NCBI GenBank assembly: GCA_028285495.1
Contig: JANQPB010000027.1
Span: 1-64,000, forward strand
DNA length: 64,000 nt
Reading direction: 5' to 3'
Source: Acidimicrobiales bacterium
Lineage (GTDB): Bacteria; Actinomycetota; Acidimicrobiia; Acidimicrobiales; SZUA-35
Shown: positions 42,092 to 50,837 of the stretch, one piece after another
How the letters are laid out: each line of letters starts with the position of its first letter
Numbering within the stretch: position 1 is the first letter of the stretch
Position numbers and translations under genes: made by a program
Notes under the pieces: model-generated
What the model was told of the DNA's origin: nothing
Database searches by the model: none
What the model saw: the letters and a program-made list of their open reading frames with translations, nothing else

Positions 42092-43219
42092 TTACTTGGC
42101 CGACTCCCAGGCGGCCTGGGCCTCGCCGAGGAGGTCGGCGGGCAGCTCGACGTAGCCCGAGTCACCGAACGCCCGGGTCACGCCCTCGGTGTACCCGTCG
42201 CCGAGGTAGAAGTCGACGTAACCGGCGAGGGCCGGGTTCTCGGCCACCTTGGCGTTGTTGACGTAGATGTAGAGGCCACGGCTGACCGGGTACGAGCCAT
42301 CGGCGATGGTCTCGACGGTCGGCGAGATGCACTCGCCACCCGGCTCGGCGGCGATCTGGATCTCCTTGACCCGGTCGAGGTTCTCCTCCGCGAAGGCGAA
42401 GCCGACCCAGCCGAGGCTGGTGTCCGAACCGGCGATGCCCTCGATGATCACGTTGTCCTGGGCGTTGCCGGCGAAGTCCTGACGGATCAGCTGCTCGTCG
42501 CCCTGCTCTTCCGCAATGCCCTCGAGCACGATCTCGATGAAGCTGTCGTAGGTGCCCGACTCGGTGCCGGGGGCGCTGATGTCGAGCGGTGCGTCCGGGT
42601 ACGGCGCCACGTCCGAGCCGAGGGAGGCGCCGAGATCACTGGCGTCGCTCCAGTTCTCGAAGCCCTCACTCTGGCCACCCAGCAGGGCGTACAGGTCGGC
42701 GAAGCTGAGGCACGACACGGCCTCGTTGGCCGGGTTGGTCATCACGGCGATGCCGTCGAAGGCGATCAGCAGCTCGGTGTACTCGACGCCATTCGCAGCG
42801 CAGGTCTCGGCCTCGGACTCCTTGATCTGGCGGGAGGCATCCGAGATGTCGGTGTCACCGTCGCAGAAGAGGGCGAAGCCGTCACCGGTGCCGGGACCGT
42901 CGACGGTCACGAAGGTGTCCGGGCAGACCTCCTCGTACAACTCGGCGACCTTGGTCGAGATCGGCTCGACGGTCGACGAACCCGAGATGTTGATGTTGCC
43001 GGCCGCACAGGCGCCTGCATCTGCAGGAGCTGCGTCCTCGTCCTCCTCCATGGCGCCGTCGTCGTCGGTGGCGTCGGCGTCGTCGTCCGTGGACTCCTCG
43101 GTCGCCTCGTCGGTGGCGTCACCGGCCTCGGTGTCGTCGTCATCGGACCCGCACGCCGCGGCGACCAGGACCAACGCCAGAAGCAGGCCAAGTAGCTTGG
43201 CCAGACTCGTCGCTTTCAC
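42092..43219 (-). CDS. pstS: phosphate-binding lipoprotein PstS
   Basis: This 375-residue periplasmic-type binding protein has a lipoprotein signal peptide (LLLALVLVAAAC, lipidated Cys at residue 23), an acidic Asp/Glu/Thr linker to about residue 65, then the PstS domain starting with ISGSSTVEPIS, the phosphate-binding turn. Further motifs are GTGDGFALFCDGDTDISDASR and TESGTYDSFIEIVLEG. It captures phosphate for PstCAB. It is the first gene of the operon and has a PHO-box-like repeat 99-120 bp upstream. Confidence 0.95.
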   Translation of the reverse strand: MKATSLAKLLGLLLALVLVAAACGSDDDDTEAGDATDEATEESTDDDADATDDDGAMEEDEDAAPADAGACAAGNINISGSSTVEPISTKVAELYEEVCPDTFVTVDGPGTGDGFALFCDGDTDISDASRQIKESEAETCAANGVEYTELLIAFDGIAVMTNPANEAVSCLSFADLYALLGGQSEGFENWSDASDLGASLGSDVAPYPDAPLDISAPGTESGTYDSFIEIVLEGIAEEQGDEQLIRQDFAGNAQDNVIIEGIAGSDTSLGWVGFAFAEENLDRVKEIQIAAEPGGECISPTVETIADGSYPVSRGLYIYVNNAKVAENPALAGYVDFYLGDGYTEGVTRAFGDSGYVELPADLLGEAQAAWESAK

Positions 43220-43317
43220 AGGAACCTCTCCTCATGGGTTTCCGGACGCACGGGCGTTCCGCACCCGGCATCGCTGTCCCGGTCAACGTAGGGAAGCGAG
43301 GTAGCCGACGAGCCTGA

Positions 43318-43339
43318 CGCAGGTGAACTCCGGGTGAAC
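43318..43339 (-). promoter_or_regulatory. PHO-box-like direct repeat
   Basis: On the minus strand two consecutive 11-base units, GTTCACCCGGA and GTTCACCTGCG, form the direct repeat recognised by PhoP/RegX3-type regulators in actinobacteria (GTTCACC core with 11-bp periodicity). It lies 99-120 bp upstream of pstS. It predicts direct control by the response regulator at 36089-36817. Confidence 0.8.
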
Positions 43340-43478
43340 GGGACCACAAGCTTGGCGAGGTGGGTGCGACACCCGTCACGATTCGACCTGGCGCCTCAAC
43401 GACGCTTGAGCCACCGACGGTGAGCCGATCAACGACCGTTGAGCGAACCGGACCCCCGGGGGGCCTAAGGTGATCGTC

Positions 43479-44210
43479 GTGGCCGCAACGATCGAGCAGC
43501 GGGCCCGCGTCCATGCGGCCCTCGGCGAACCGCATCGCCTGGCGATCGTCGAGGAGCTCGCGACCAGCGACCGGACGTCGTCGGAGCTCGGCCGGCTGCT
43601 GGCCATCCCATCGAACCTCCTCGCCCACCACCTCGATGCCCTGGCCGACGCCGACCTCATCGAGCGGCTGGCCTCCACCGGCGACCGACGACGGCGGTAC
43701 GTCCGGCTCCGCCGGGAGCCGCTGACCGAGCTCGTGCCCGCCGCAACCCACCCCGCCGGCCCGGTGCTGTTCGTCTGCACCAACAACTCGGCCAGGTCGC
43801 CGTTGGCGGCCGCCCTCTGGCAGGCCCGGACCGGGGGTCCGGCCGCCTCGGCCGGCACCCACCCCGCAGCCCGGGTCCACCCTGGCGCGGTCGCGGCCGC
43901 CGGCCGAGCCGGGCTCGACCTGGCCGGCGCCGCCCCCGCTCGCCTCACCGACGACGATGCCGACGGCGCATCGCTGGTCGTCACCGTCTGCGACCAGGCC
44001 CACGAGGAGCTGGCGCCGCCGCCGTCGTGGTGGCACTGGTCGATCCCCGATCCGGTGACCGCCGGCACCGGCGAGGCCTTCGATGCGGTCGTCGGCCACC
44101 TCGAGCACCGGATCGGCGCCATGACCGTCGGCGACGGGCCGCCCCCGTCGACCGGCCCGACCGGGGTCGGGTCGACCGACGACCGGCGCAGCGGCCGGCG
44201 GGGCCGATGA
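43479..44210 (+). CDS. ArsR-type regulator fused to arsenate reductase (LMW phosphatase-type)
   Basis: This 243-residue protein has an N-terminal ArsR winged helix (residues 5-80: LGEPHRLAIVEELATSDRTSSEL then SNLLAHHLDALADADLI) and a C-terminal ArsC domain of the low-molecular-weight phosphatase type (FVCTNNSARSPLAAALW, the CX5R loop; VTVCDQAHEEL). The combination suggests that one protein senses arsenic and reduces arsenate. GTG 43479 is chosen because TAAGGT ends 7 bases before; GTG 43470 is three codons upstream. The stop overlaps the aquaporin start by four bases. The C-terminal tail after about 215 is disordered. Confidence 0.87.
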   Translation: MAATIEQRARVHAALGEPHRLAIVEELATSDRTSSELGRLLAIPSNLLAHHLDALADADLIERLASTGDRRRRYVRLRREPLTELVPAATHPAGPVLFVCTNNSARSPLAAALWQARTGGPAASAGTHPAARVHPGAVAAAGRAGLDLAGAAPARLTDDDADGASLVVTVCDQAHEELAPPPSWWHWSIPDPVTAGTGEAFDAVVGHLEHRIGAMTVGDGPPPSTGPTGVGSTDDRRSGRRGR

Positions 44211-44926
44211 CGGCCGGCCGGTCCGAGCTGGTCGCCGAGTTCGTCGGCACCGCCTTCCTGCTGGCCGGCGTCGTCGGCTCGGGGATCATGGCCGAGCGCC
44301 TGACCGACGACGTCGGGCTCCAGCTCCTGCAGAACGCCATCGCCACCGCCGGCGTGCTCATCGCCCTCATCCTGGCCCTGGGGCCGGCCTCCGGGGCCCA
44401 CTTCAACCCGGCGGTCACGTTGGCCCAGCGCCTGTTCGGCGCCGTCGACACGCCGACGGCCGCCGCCTACATCGCCGTCCAGATCCTCGGCGGTGCGGCC
44501 GGCGTGATCCTGGCCAACCTGATGTTCGACCTGTCGGCGGTGACGTGGTCGACCACCGAGCGCTCGGGCGCCGACCTCCTCCTGGCCGAGGTCGTCGCCA
44601 CGCTCGGCCTGCTGCTGGTCATCTTCGGCGTGGTCCGCTCGGGCAACACCGACGCGGTCGCCTTTGCGGTCGGCTGGTACATCGCCGGCGCCTACTACTT
44701 CACGGCCTCGACCAGCTTCGCCAACCCGGCCGTCACCGTCGCCCGGACGCTGAGCGACACCTTCGCCGGCATCGCGCCCCGATCGGCGCCCGGCTTCGTC
44801 GCGGCCCAGCTCGTGGCCGTGCCGGTTGCCGTCGCCCTCGCCCGGCTCCTCTACCCCGCCGTCGCCGGGGATCCGCCGACGGCTGACGAGACCGGGGCCC
44901 CAGCCGCCGATCCCGTCGATCGCTGA
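44207..44926 (+). CDS. aquaporin/MIP-family channel, probable arsenite efflux (AqpS-like)
   Basis: This 239-residue channel has six predicted helices and both NPA motifs: SGAHFNPAVTLAQ near residue 65 and TSFANPAVTVARTLSD near residue 170. The start overlaps the stop of the ArsR-ArsC fusion (ATGA). This arrangement recalls the Sinorhizobium aqpS operon, where an aquaglyceroporin replaces ArsB and lets arsenite leave the cell down its gradient. The role in arsenite exit is inferred from the neighbour; the fold is seen directly. Confidence 0.88.
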   Translation: MTAGRSELVAEFVGTAFLLAGVVGSGIMAERLTDDVGLQLLQNAIATAGVLIALILALGPASGAHFNPAVTLAQRLFGAVDTPTAAAYIAVQILGGAAGVILANLMFDLSAVTWSTTERSGADLLLAEVVATLGLLLVIFGVVRSGNTDAVAFAVGWYIAGAYYFTASTSFANPAVTVARTLSDTFAGIAPRSAPGFVAAQLVAVPVAVALARLLYPAVAGDPPTADETGAPAADPVDR

Positions 44927-44967
44927 CCCCGCCGGCCGGCGCCCGATGGGCCGGCGGCGCCGTCGCG

Positions 44968-46185
44968 CTACGGCCCGGCCGGGGGCGAGCGGCGGCGGGC
45001 CAGGTACTCCAGGCGCTCGGCCGGCGCCGGATGGGCGGCCAGCAGCTGCGCCAGCCGCGGCGGCTCCAGCTCGGCCCCGGGCCCGAGGTGGAGGCTCAGG
45101 GCGTCGGCCCGATTCAGCACACCGACGGCGTCGACGGCCCCGCCGTCGGCGACCCGTTCCAGGCCCCGCAGCACCCAGGCGACCGGGAGTCGGGCCACCA
45201 GGCCGCCGGCCCCGGCGACGAGCACGGTCAGCGGGAGCGCAGCCGGATCGGCCGGGTCGGCCCCGAGCACGGACCACGGCCAGCCGGTCGGACCGAGGGC
45301 GGCCACCGCACCGACGGCGGCGGCAACGACGAGGGCGCCGAGGCCCAGTTGGATCTCCGGGTGACGGCCGGCGAGGTGGCGCAGCTCGTGGGCCACCACG
45401 AACGAGGCCGCGTCGGGCGTCCGGTCGACGGCTCGGCCATCTGCGGGACCGTCCGGCCCGGCATCGTCGCCGAGGGGAGCGGCGCCGGCGGCCACGACGC
45501 CAGCCGACACCAGGACCCGGCGCTCCGAGCGGTAGCCGAGGGCGCAGGCGTTCAGCCTGGCCGACCGGCCCGGCTCCGCCAGCGCGCCGAACTCGACGAC
45601 GCCGGAGGCCCCGGTTCGGCGAATCAGGCGGTCCCACGACGGCGGCGGATCGACCGGCACGGCTCGGCGGACCTGGGCGCCGGTCGACACGATCCCCACG
45701 ATCATCGAGACGGCGACCGAGCCGAGCACGACCAGCCAGCCACGGGCCGGATCGACCAGCAACGCCAGCACCGACGGACCGATGACGGCGAGCACGAGCG
45801 CCGGCGCGGCCGTCGCGGCGCCCGACGCGGCCACGCTGGGGCGGTCGGCGACGACCAGCTCGACCTGGGGCAACCGGGCCAGCCGCCACCTGACCGCCGG
45901 CTCGGGGAGGCGCACGGCGGCGACGACCACGATCGAGGCGACGAGCGCCCGGAGCCAGGACGAGGCGTCGGTCAGCCGATCGCCGATCGGGCCGATGGTC
46001 AGCACGGCGGCGCCGGCGACGAGCAGCGTCGTCCTGGCGACACCGAGCAGCAGACGGGCTCGACGAACGGGACGGTGCAGCTCGGTCGACCGCGACAGCT
46101 CGTCTGCGGTGAAGTGGTCGGCCGGCCGAGCCGGCGTCGGCCACCAGTGCGACAACCCGGCGGCGGCCGACCGGTGGCCGCTCAC
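44968..46185 (-). CDS. M48-family membrane zinc metalloprotease
   Basis: This 405-residue protein has the M48 motif HELRH at residues 266-270 within SFVVAHELRHLAGRHPE, and a downstream Glu-rich ERVADGGAVDAVG segment that supplies the third ligand (ExxAD). Four to five membrane helices lie around (about 48-65, 78-92, 124-145, 150-168, 280-300, and one after). The N-terminal soluble stretch and membrane layout resemble HtpX/CAAX-protease-like M48 proteins of the cytoplasmic membrane. It overlaps no gene; ppk lies 7 bp upstream on the same strand. Role in membrane-protein quality control is likely but inferred. Confidence 0.85.
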   Translation of the reverse strand: MSGHRSAAAGLSHWWPTPARPADHFTADELSRSTELHRPVRRARLLLGVARTTLLVAGAAVLTIGPIGDRLTDASSWLRALVASIVVVAAVRLPEPAVRWRLARLPQVELVVADRPSVAASGAATAAPALVLAVIGPSVLALLVDPARGWLVVLGSVAVSMIVGIVSTGAQVRRAVPVDPPPSWDRLIRRTGASGVVEFGALAEPGRSARLNACALGYRSERRVLVSAGVVAAGAAPLGDDAGPDGPADGRAVDRTPDAASFVVAHELRHLAGRHPEIQLGLGALVVAAAVGAVAALGPTGWPWSVLGADPADPAALPLTVLVAGAGGLVARLPVAWVLRGLERVADGGAVDAVGVLNRADALSLHLGPGAELEPPRLAQLLAAHPAPAERLEYLARRRSPPAGP

Positions 46186-46192
46186 CCGACGA

Positions 46193-48796
46193 TCACCGAT
46201 CGGGCAGGTAGCCGAGCAGCCGCCGGGCGTGGGGATACGACAGGCGGGCGGCGGCCTCGGCCGGTGTCAGCCACACCATCTCGTCGACCTCCTCGTTCGG
46301 CTCGAACGTGCCGCCGCTCCAGCGGAGCAGCCACCATCGCACGACCTTCTCCCGACCCTCGACGAGGTAGCGGTCCGCCGGGAGCTCCTCGATCACCTCG
46401 CCCCGCTGACCCGACTCCTCCTCGGTCTCGCGGATGGCGCACTCGAGGTCGCTCTCGCCCGGCTCCCGCTTGCCCTTCGGGAAGTCCCAGTCGTCGTAGC
46501 GGGGGCGATGGACGACCAGGACCTCGGGGCCCATGCTCCCCTGCCGGTAGACCAGACAGCCGGCGGCCCGCACGATCCCCTCGGAGCGCGGGGGGCCGGT
46601 GTCGTCGTCTGGGCCGGCGGCAGCGACCGTTGCCGGCGTGCGAGCCGGGGGCAGGCGTCGGCGATCGCCCGAACCGTCGGCTCCGGCCGCGCTCGACGAC
46701 GACGTCTGGCCGGACGCCCGCTCACCGGCCAGGCGCTCGAACTCGTCGTGGGCGTTGAAGGTGCCGTCCAGTCGGCGGTACGTCCCGTCCGGCCCCATCT
46801 CCCAGGCCAGCTCGGTGTCGGCCAGGTTCACCTTCAGGATCTGACGCAACCGGTCCTGGCAGTACTCGTCGTCGACCCGGACCAGCACCTCGACCCGACG
46901 GTCGAGGTTGCGAGGCATGAGATCGGCCGACCCGATGAAGAACCGCTCGGCCCCGTCGCCGTCGTCGGCGCCGGCCGAGCCGCCGTTGGCGAAGTAGAAG
47001 ATGCGGGAGTGCTCCAGGTTGCGACCGACGAGGCTGCGGACCCGGATGTTGTCGGACAGCCCCGGGACGCCGGGCCGGAGACAGCAGATGCCGCGAACGA
47101 TCAGGTCGATCTCGACGCCGGCCTGGCTGGCCTCGTAGAGACGATCGATCAACCGGGCATCGACCAGGCTGTTCATCTTGAAGACGATCCGCCCCGACCC
47201 CTCGGGGGCCGCCATCTCGTTGGCGATCAACCGATCGAAGGGTTGGCGCAGGGTGGTCGGCGCCACCAGCAGGCGCTGGTACTCGATGTCGCGCCCGTAG
47301 CCCGTCAGGTAGTTGAACAGCTGGGTCAGATCGTCGCCGATCGCCCGGTCGGCGGTCAGGATCCCGATGTCCTCGTAGATCCTGGCCGTCTTCGGGTTGT
47401 AGTTGCCGGTGCCGATGTGGCCGTAGCGGCGCACGCCCTCGGGCTCGGCCCGGATGACCAGCAGCGTCTTGGTGTGGATCTTCAGGCCGACGAAGCCGTA
47501 GACCACGTGGACGCCGGCCTCCTCGAGCCGACGGGCCCAGGTGATGTTGGCTTCCTCGTCGAACCGGGCCTTCAGCTCGATCAGCACCGCAACCTGCTTG
47601 CCCCGCTCGGCCGCCTGGATGAGCGAGTCGACGATCGGGCTGTCGCCCGAGGTGCGGTACAGGGTGATCTTGATGGCCAGGACCTGCGGGTCGATGGCCG
47701 CCATCCGCACGAACTCGGTGACCGAGGCCGAGAACGACTCGTAGGGGTGGTGCAACAGCAGGTCGCCCTTGGCCAGGCGGGCGAACAGGTCGCGGCTGGT
47801 CTCCAGGTCGGCCATGCGGCGGGGAACGGCGCCCGGGGTCATCGGTGCCTTCAGGTCGTTGCGATCGACCCCCTGCAGCTCCCAGTAACACGAGGCGTCG
47901 AGCCAGGCCCGGTGGGCGAACAGGTCGTCGCCCTCGAGATCGAGCTCCCGCTGCAGGAGGTCCCGGACCTCCTCCGGCATGTCGTCGCCGATCTCCAGCC
48001 GGATGGCCCGCCCGAATCGGCGACGGCGGAGCTCGAGCTCGACCGCCTCGAGCAGGTCGCCGGCGTCCTCGTCGTCGAGGGCGAGGTCGGCGTTGCGGGT
48101 CACCCGGAAGGGCCAGCCGCCGACGACGGTCATGCCGGGGAACAGCAGGTCGAGATGGGCGGCGATCACCTGCTCGACGGGAACGAACCGGTGGTCCGGC
48201 AGAGCCATGAGCCGGGGCACCGATGGTGGCACCTTGAGCCGGGCGAAGCGGTGCTCGCTCCCCTCGGCGCCGTCGACGAGCACCCCGAGGTTCAGCGACT
48301 GGTTCGAGATGTAGGGAAACGGATGGCCGGGGTCGAAGGCCTGCGGGGTCAGGATCGGGAAGATGTGGCTCTCGAACTCGCCCGTCAGCAGCTTCTGGTC
48401 GGCCTCGGTCAGGTCGTCCCACGAGCACAGGTGGATGCCCTCGTCGGCCAGGGCCGGGAAGAGGTCGTCGGCGACGACCGCATCGAGCCGCTCGATGTTG
48501 GCATCGACCCGGGTCCGGATGGCGGCCAGCTGGGCCAGCGGACTGAGCCCGTCCGGCGGGGTCGACGTCACCCCGCCGGCGACCTGGTCCTTCAGCCCGG
48601 CGACCCGGACCATGAAGAACTCGTCGAGGTTGGTCGCATAGATGGCGCAGAACTTGATGCGCTCGAGCAGGGGCAGCCGGTCGTCCTCGGCCTGGGCCAG
48701 CACCCTGGCGTTGAAGTCGAGCCAGGACAGCTCGCGGTTCAGGTAGGGCGAGGTGGGCGGCTCGCTCGGGTCGATCGTCAGCTCACGTGCCGTCAT
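46193..48796 (-). CDS. ppk1: polyphosphate kinase 1 fused to a C-terminal NUDIX hydrolase domain
   Basis: This 867-residue protein has a full PPK1 (residues 1-about 695): LNRELSWLDFNARVLAQA, the autophosphorylated His in VGLKIHTKTLLVI and the second essential His in RNLEHSRIFYF. After a 40-residue linker a NUDIX domain follows (about 735-867) with the complete NUDIX box in GKREPGESDLECAIRETEEE and SG next. PPK1 makes polyphosphate from ATP reversibly; the NUDIX half resembles actinobacterial MutT1-type enzymes that often neighbour ppk. Fusion suggests co-function, for example removal of damaged nucleotides or diadenosine/nucleoside polyphosphates. It sits close to the pst locus. ATG 48796 is chosen at the PPK1 N-terminus; a GGAAAGA ribosome-like site lies upstream. 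Confidence 0.93.
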   Translation of the reverse strand: MTARELTIDPSEPPTSPYLNRELSWLDFNARVLAQAEDDRLPLLERIKFCAIYATNLDEFFMVRVAGLKDQVAGGVTSTPPDGLSPLAQLAAIRTRVDANIERLDAVVADDLFPALADEGIHLCSWDDLTEADQKLLTGEFESHIFPILTPQAFDPGHPFPYISNQSLNLGVLVDGAEGSEHRFARLKVPPSVPRLMALPDHRFVPVEQVIAAHLDLLFPGMTVVGGWPFRVTRNADLALDDEDAGDLLEAVELELRRRRFGRAIRLEIGDDMPEEVRDLLQRELDLEGDDLFAHRAWLDASCYWELQGVDRNDLKAPMTPGAVPRRMADLETSRDLFARLAKGDLLLHHPYESFSASVTEFVRMAAIDPQVLAIKITLYRTSGDSPIVDSLIQAAERGKQVAVLIELKARFDEEANITWARRLEEAGVHVVYGFVGLKIHTKTLLVIRAEPEGVRRYGHIGTGNYNPKTARIYEDIGILTADRAIGDDLTQLFNYLTGYGRDIEYQRLLVAPTTLRQPFDRLIANEMAAPEGSGRIVFKMNSLVDARLIDRLYEASQAGVEIDLIVRGICCLRPGVPGLSDNIRVRSLVGRNLEHSRIFYFANGGSAGADDGDGAERFFIGSADLMPRNLDRRVEVLVRVDDEYCQDRLRQILKVNLADTELAWEMGPDGTYRRLDGTFNAHDEFERLAGERASGQTSSSSAAGADGSGDRRRLPPARTPATVAAAGPDDDTGPPRSEGIVRAAGCLVYRQGSMGPEVLVVHRPRYDDWDFPKGKREPGESDLECAIRETEEESGQRGEVIEELPADRYLVEGREKVVRWWLLRWSGGTFEPNEEVDEMVWLTPAEAAARLSYPHARRLLGYLPDR

Positions 48797-48962
48797 CTCG
48801 TCTTTCCGTTCCCAGTCCCACGACCGAACAAAGCCGATCGGTTCGATCCATGTCAAGCGCGATCGGGCAAAGGTCCCGGTTGTCCCGCCGCCCTCCCCCA
48901 TCGTCGGCGAGGGGGTGGACCTGAGGCGTGCCCGGCGGCCCGTCCGGCGAGCCAGGACGGCG

Positions 48963-49925
48963 CTAGCCGGGGCCGGCCGACAGCCGATCGGAGGCCAGGA
49001 TCGCGGCCCCGACCGCACCGCCGTCGTCGAGCCGGTGGGCCGGCACCACCTCGACGGCCCCGCGCCCGAAACCGCCGGTGTGATCGGACGCCCGGATGGC
49101 GTCGAGGAAAGGCTCACCGAGCTTGTCGACCACGCCACCGCCGAGCACGACCAGCGACAGGTCGAGCAGGGCCGCGGCGTTGCCGATGACGAGCGCCAGG
49201 GAGTCGGCCGCCTCGTCGAGCAGCTCCCTGACCGTCGGGTCGTCGGCTTCGATCGCAGCGGCCAGGTGGCGGGACTTGATCGGCCCGCTGCCGGCCAGCT
49301 CGTCGAGCAACTCGGTGCCACCAGCCGCCACCCGCCGCCTGACCTCGCCGTCGATGCCGGCCCGACCGGCGTAGGCCTCGAGGTGACCCTCGCCGCCGCA
49401 GCCGCAGGGGCGCCCGCCGGGAACGACCGTCACGTGCCCGATCTCGGCCGCCTTGCCCCGAGGTCCGACGATCAGGTTGCCGTCGAGGATGAGGCCGCCG
49501 CCGACACCGGTGCCGACGAACACGGCCAGCAGGTCGTCGACGCCCCGACCCGATCCGACCCGATGCTCGGCCACCGCCCCGCAGTTGACGTCGTTGGCCA
49601 CCACCACCGGCTTGCCGAGCCGCTTGGCCAGCGTGTCGGCAACGGGAACGGGATGGTCCCAACCGGCGATGTTCGGGCAGCGGTCGACGACGCCGTTCCG
49701 ATCGACGAAGCCGGGCACGCCGACACCGACCGCCCTCGCGGCCTGCCAGTCGTCGAGGCCGATGACCGTCTCGACGATCGTGTCGAGCACGGCGTCAGGC
49801 CCGGCCGGCGTCTTGGCCTTGACCCGACCCTCGGCCCGACCGGTGGCCGGGTCGATCGAGCGGGTCAGGATCTTCGTCCCCCCGAGGTCGACCCCGACGA
49901 CCGGGCCAGGGCCGCCGGACGACAT
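48963..49925 (-). CDS. ROK-family sugar kinase (glucokinase-like)
   Basis: This 320-residue protein begins with VVGVDLGGTKILTRS (phosphate-binding DxGGTK), has VGVGVPGFVDRNGVV, the catalytic-Asp region VVVANDVNCGAVAEH, and VFVGTGVGGGLILDG. The zinc-binding motif of ROK proteins (CxCGxxGCxE) reads CGCGGEGHLEAYAG: the third Cys is His, which can still bind zinc. No DNA-binding domain is present, so it is a kinase and not a ROK repressor. Its ATG shares one base with the stop of the gene upstream (TGATG), so the two are coupled. Confidence 0.9.
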   Translation of the reverse strand: MSSGGPGPVVGVDLGGTKILTRSIDPATGRAEGRVKAKTPAGPDAVLDTIVETVIGLDDWQAARAVGVGVPGFVDRNGVVDRCPNIAGWDHPVPVADTLAKRLGKPVVVANDVNCGAVAEHRVGSGRGVDDLLAVFVGTGVGGGLILDGNLIVGPRGKAAEIGHVTVVPGGRPCGCGGEGHLEAYAGRAGIDGEVRRRVAAGGTELLDELAGSGPIKSRHLAAAIEADDPTVRELLDEAADSLALVIGNAAALLDLSLVVLGGGVVDKLGEPFLDAIRASDHTGGFGRGAVEVVPAHRLDDGGAVGAAILASDRLSAGPG

Positions 49926-50449
49926 CAGGCCTCGGCTGGCACGGTGTCGTCGGCTGGGGCCGTGTCCTCGGCGGGGGCCGTGTCGGCCCGGGCTGTGTCG
50001 TCGGCGGGAGCCGTGTCGTCGGCGGGAGCCGCGTCGCCGGCCGGCGGCGACGCATCGGTGACGTCCGCCCCGGGAGCGTCGACGGGTGCCTGCTCGCCAC
50101 CCTCGTCGACCGCGACCGGCGGCGCCTCGGCCGATTCCGCGGCATCGGCGCCCGGCGGCGGGGCCACGGCGGTGATCGTGCTCTCGGCGTCGCCCTCGCC
50201 GAGGTCCCAGTCGCAGATGATCCGCTCGCGCTCGGCGTCCCGGTTGACCCGCTCGCGGTTGCGGCGGAACTGGGGATCGTGCTTCGGCAGCAGCAGGAGG
50301 CGGGCGTGGACCCGGTTCCAGAAGTCGTCGAGCATCTTCTGGTCGCCGTAGCGGCGGTGCAACTCCCAATGGGGAGCGACCGGCCCGTTGTAGACCAGGA
50401 CGACGTGGGCCACCGGTGGGAGGTCTTCCTCGGGCTCGAAATCAGTCAT
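49925..50449 (-). CDS. hypothetical protein with Ala/Pro/Asp repeat tail
   Basis: This 174-residue protein has a structured N-terminal half of about 85 residues (HVVLVYNGPVAPHWELHRRYG, RLLLLPKHDPQFRRN) that I cannot assign, and a C-terminal half of low complexity ending with repeats of APADDT type encoded by 18-bp units. TAGAAT 8 bases before ATG 50449 supports the start. It is followed directly by the ROK kinase gene (one-base overlap). It is divergent from the WhiB gene at 50586. Confidence 0.65.
   Translation of the reverse strand: MTDFEPEEDLPPVAHVVLVYNGPVAPHWELHRRYGDQKMLDDFWNRVHARLLLLPKHDPQFRRNRERVNRDAERERIICDWDLGEGDAESTITAVAPPPGADAAESAEAPPVAVDEGGEQAPVDAPGADVTDASPPAGDAAPADDTAPADDTARADTAPAEDTAPADDTVPAEA
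49944..50030. repeat. 18-bp tandem repeats inside a coding region
   Basis: Units beginning GTGTCGTCGGCGGGAGCC (plus strand) occur at 49944-49961, 49962-49979, 49995-50012 and 50013-50030, with a 15-base variant at 49980-49994. Two adjacent copies are identical. They encode the Ala-Pro-Asp-Asp-Thr tail of the minus-strand gene. Confidence 0.85.
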
Positions 50450-50585
50450 GGCCAGCGATTCTACTGCCCTGGGGGCCGCTTTTCGGCCTTGGCCGGACGG
50501 GGTGGACCGGCTGCGATGCGGATTTTCTGGGCCATTCGACCCAGTTTCTGGGAACCAAACGCCGGGCCAGGACGTCTTAGTCGGT

Positions 50586-50837
50586 ATGGAGAGCAACTGG
50601 ATGGCGGTGGGCAACTGCGCCGAGGAGCCACCGACCCTGTTCTTCCCCAGCGATGGGGTCGGGGTCGAGGTGGCGAAGAAGATCTGCGAGGACTGCCCCT
50701 CCAAGGAGCCCTGCCTCGAGTACGCCTTGGCCAACCGCATCGATCACGGCGTGTGGGGTGGCACGTCCGAGCGCCAACGGCGCCGTATCCTCAAGGCCCG
50801 CCGCTCCGCCGCCCTCGGTCAGCCCGCCGGGGCGTAG
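50586..50837 (+). CDS. WhiB-family iron-sulfur transcriptional regulator
   Basis: This 83-residue protein has the four WhiB cysteines: NC near residue 11, then CEDC and PC in KKICEDCPSKEPCLEYALA, the iron-sulfur ligands. HGVWGGTSERQRRR is the conserved Gly-Val-Trp-Gly-Gly turn and the basic DNA-binding tail. The short form lacks long extensions. WhiB proteins bind sigma factor region 4 and respond to oxidants or NO. Its 3' end overlaps by 19 bases, tail to tail, the anti-sigma-like gene on the other strand. ATG 50586 is the usual WhiB beginning. Confidence 0.93.
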   Translation: MESNWMAVGNCAEEPPTLFFPSDGVGVEVAKKICEDCPSKEPCLEYALANRIDHGVWGGTSERQRRRILKARRSAALGQPAGA

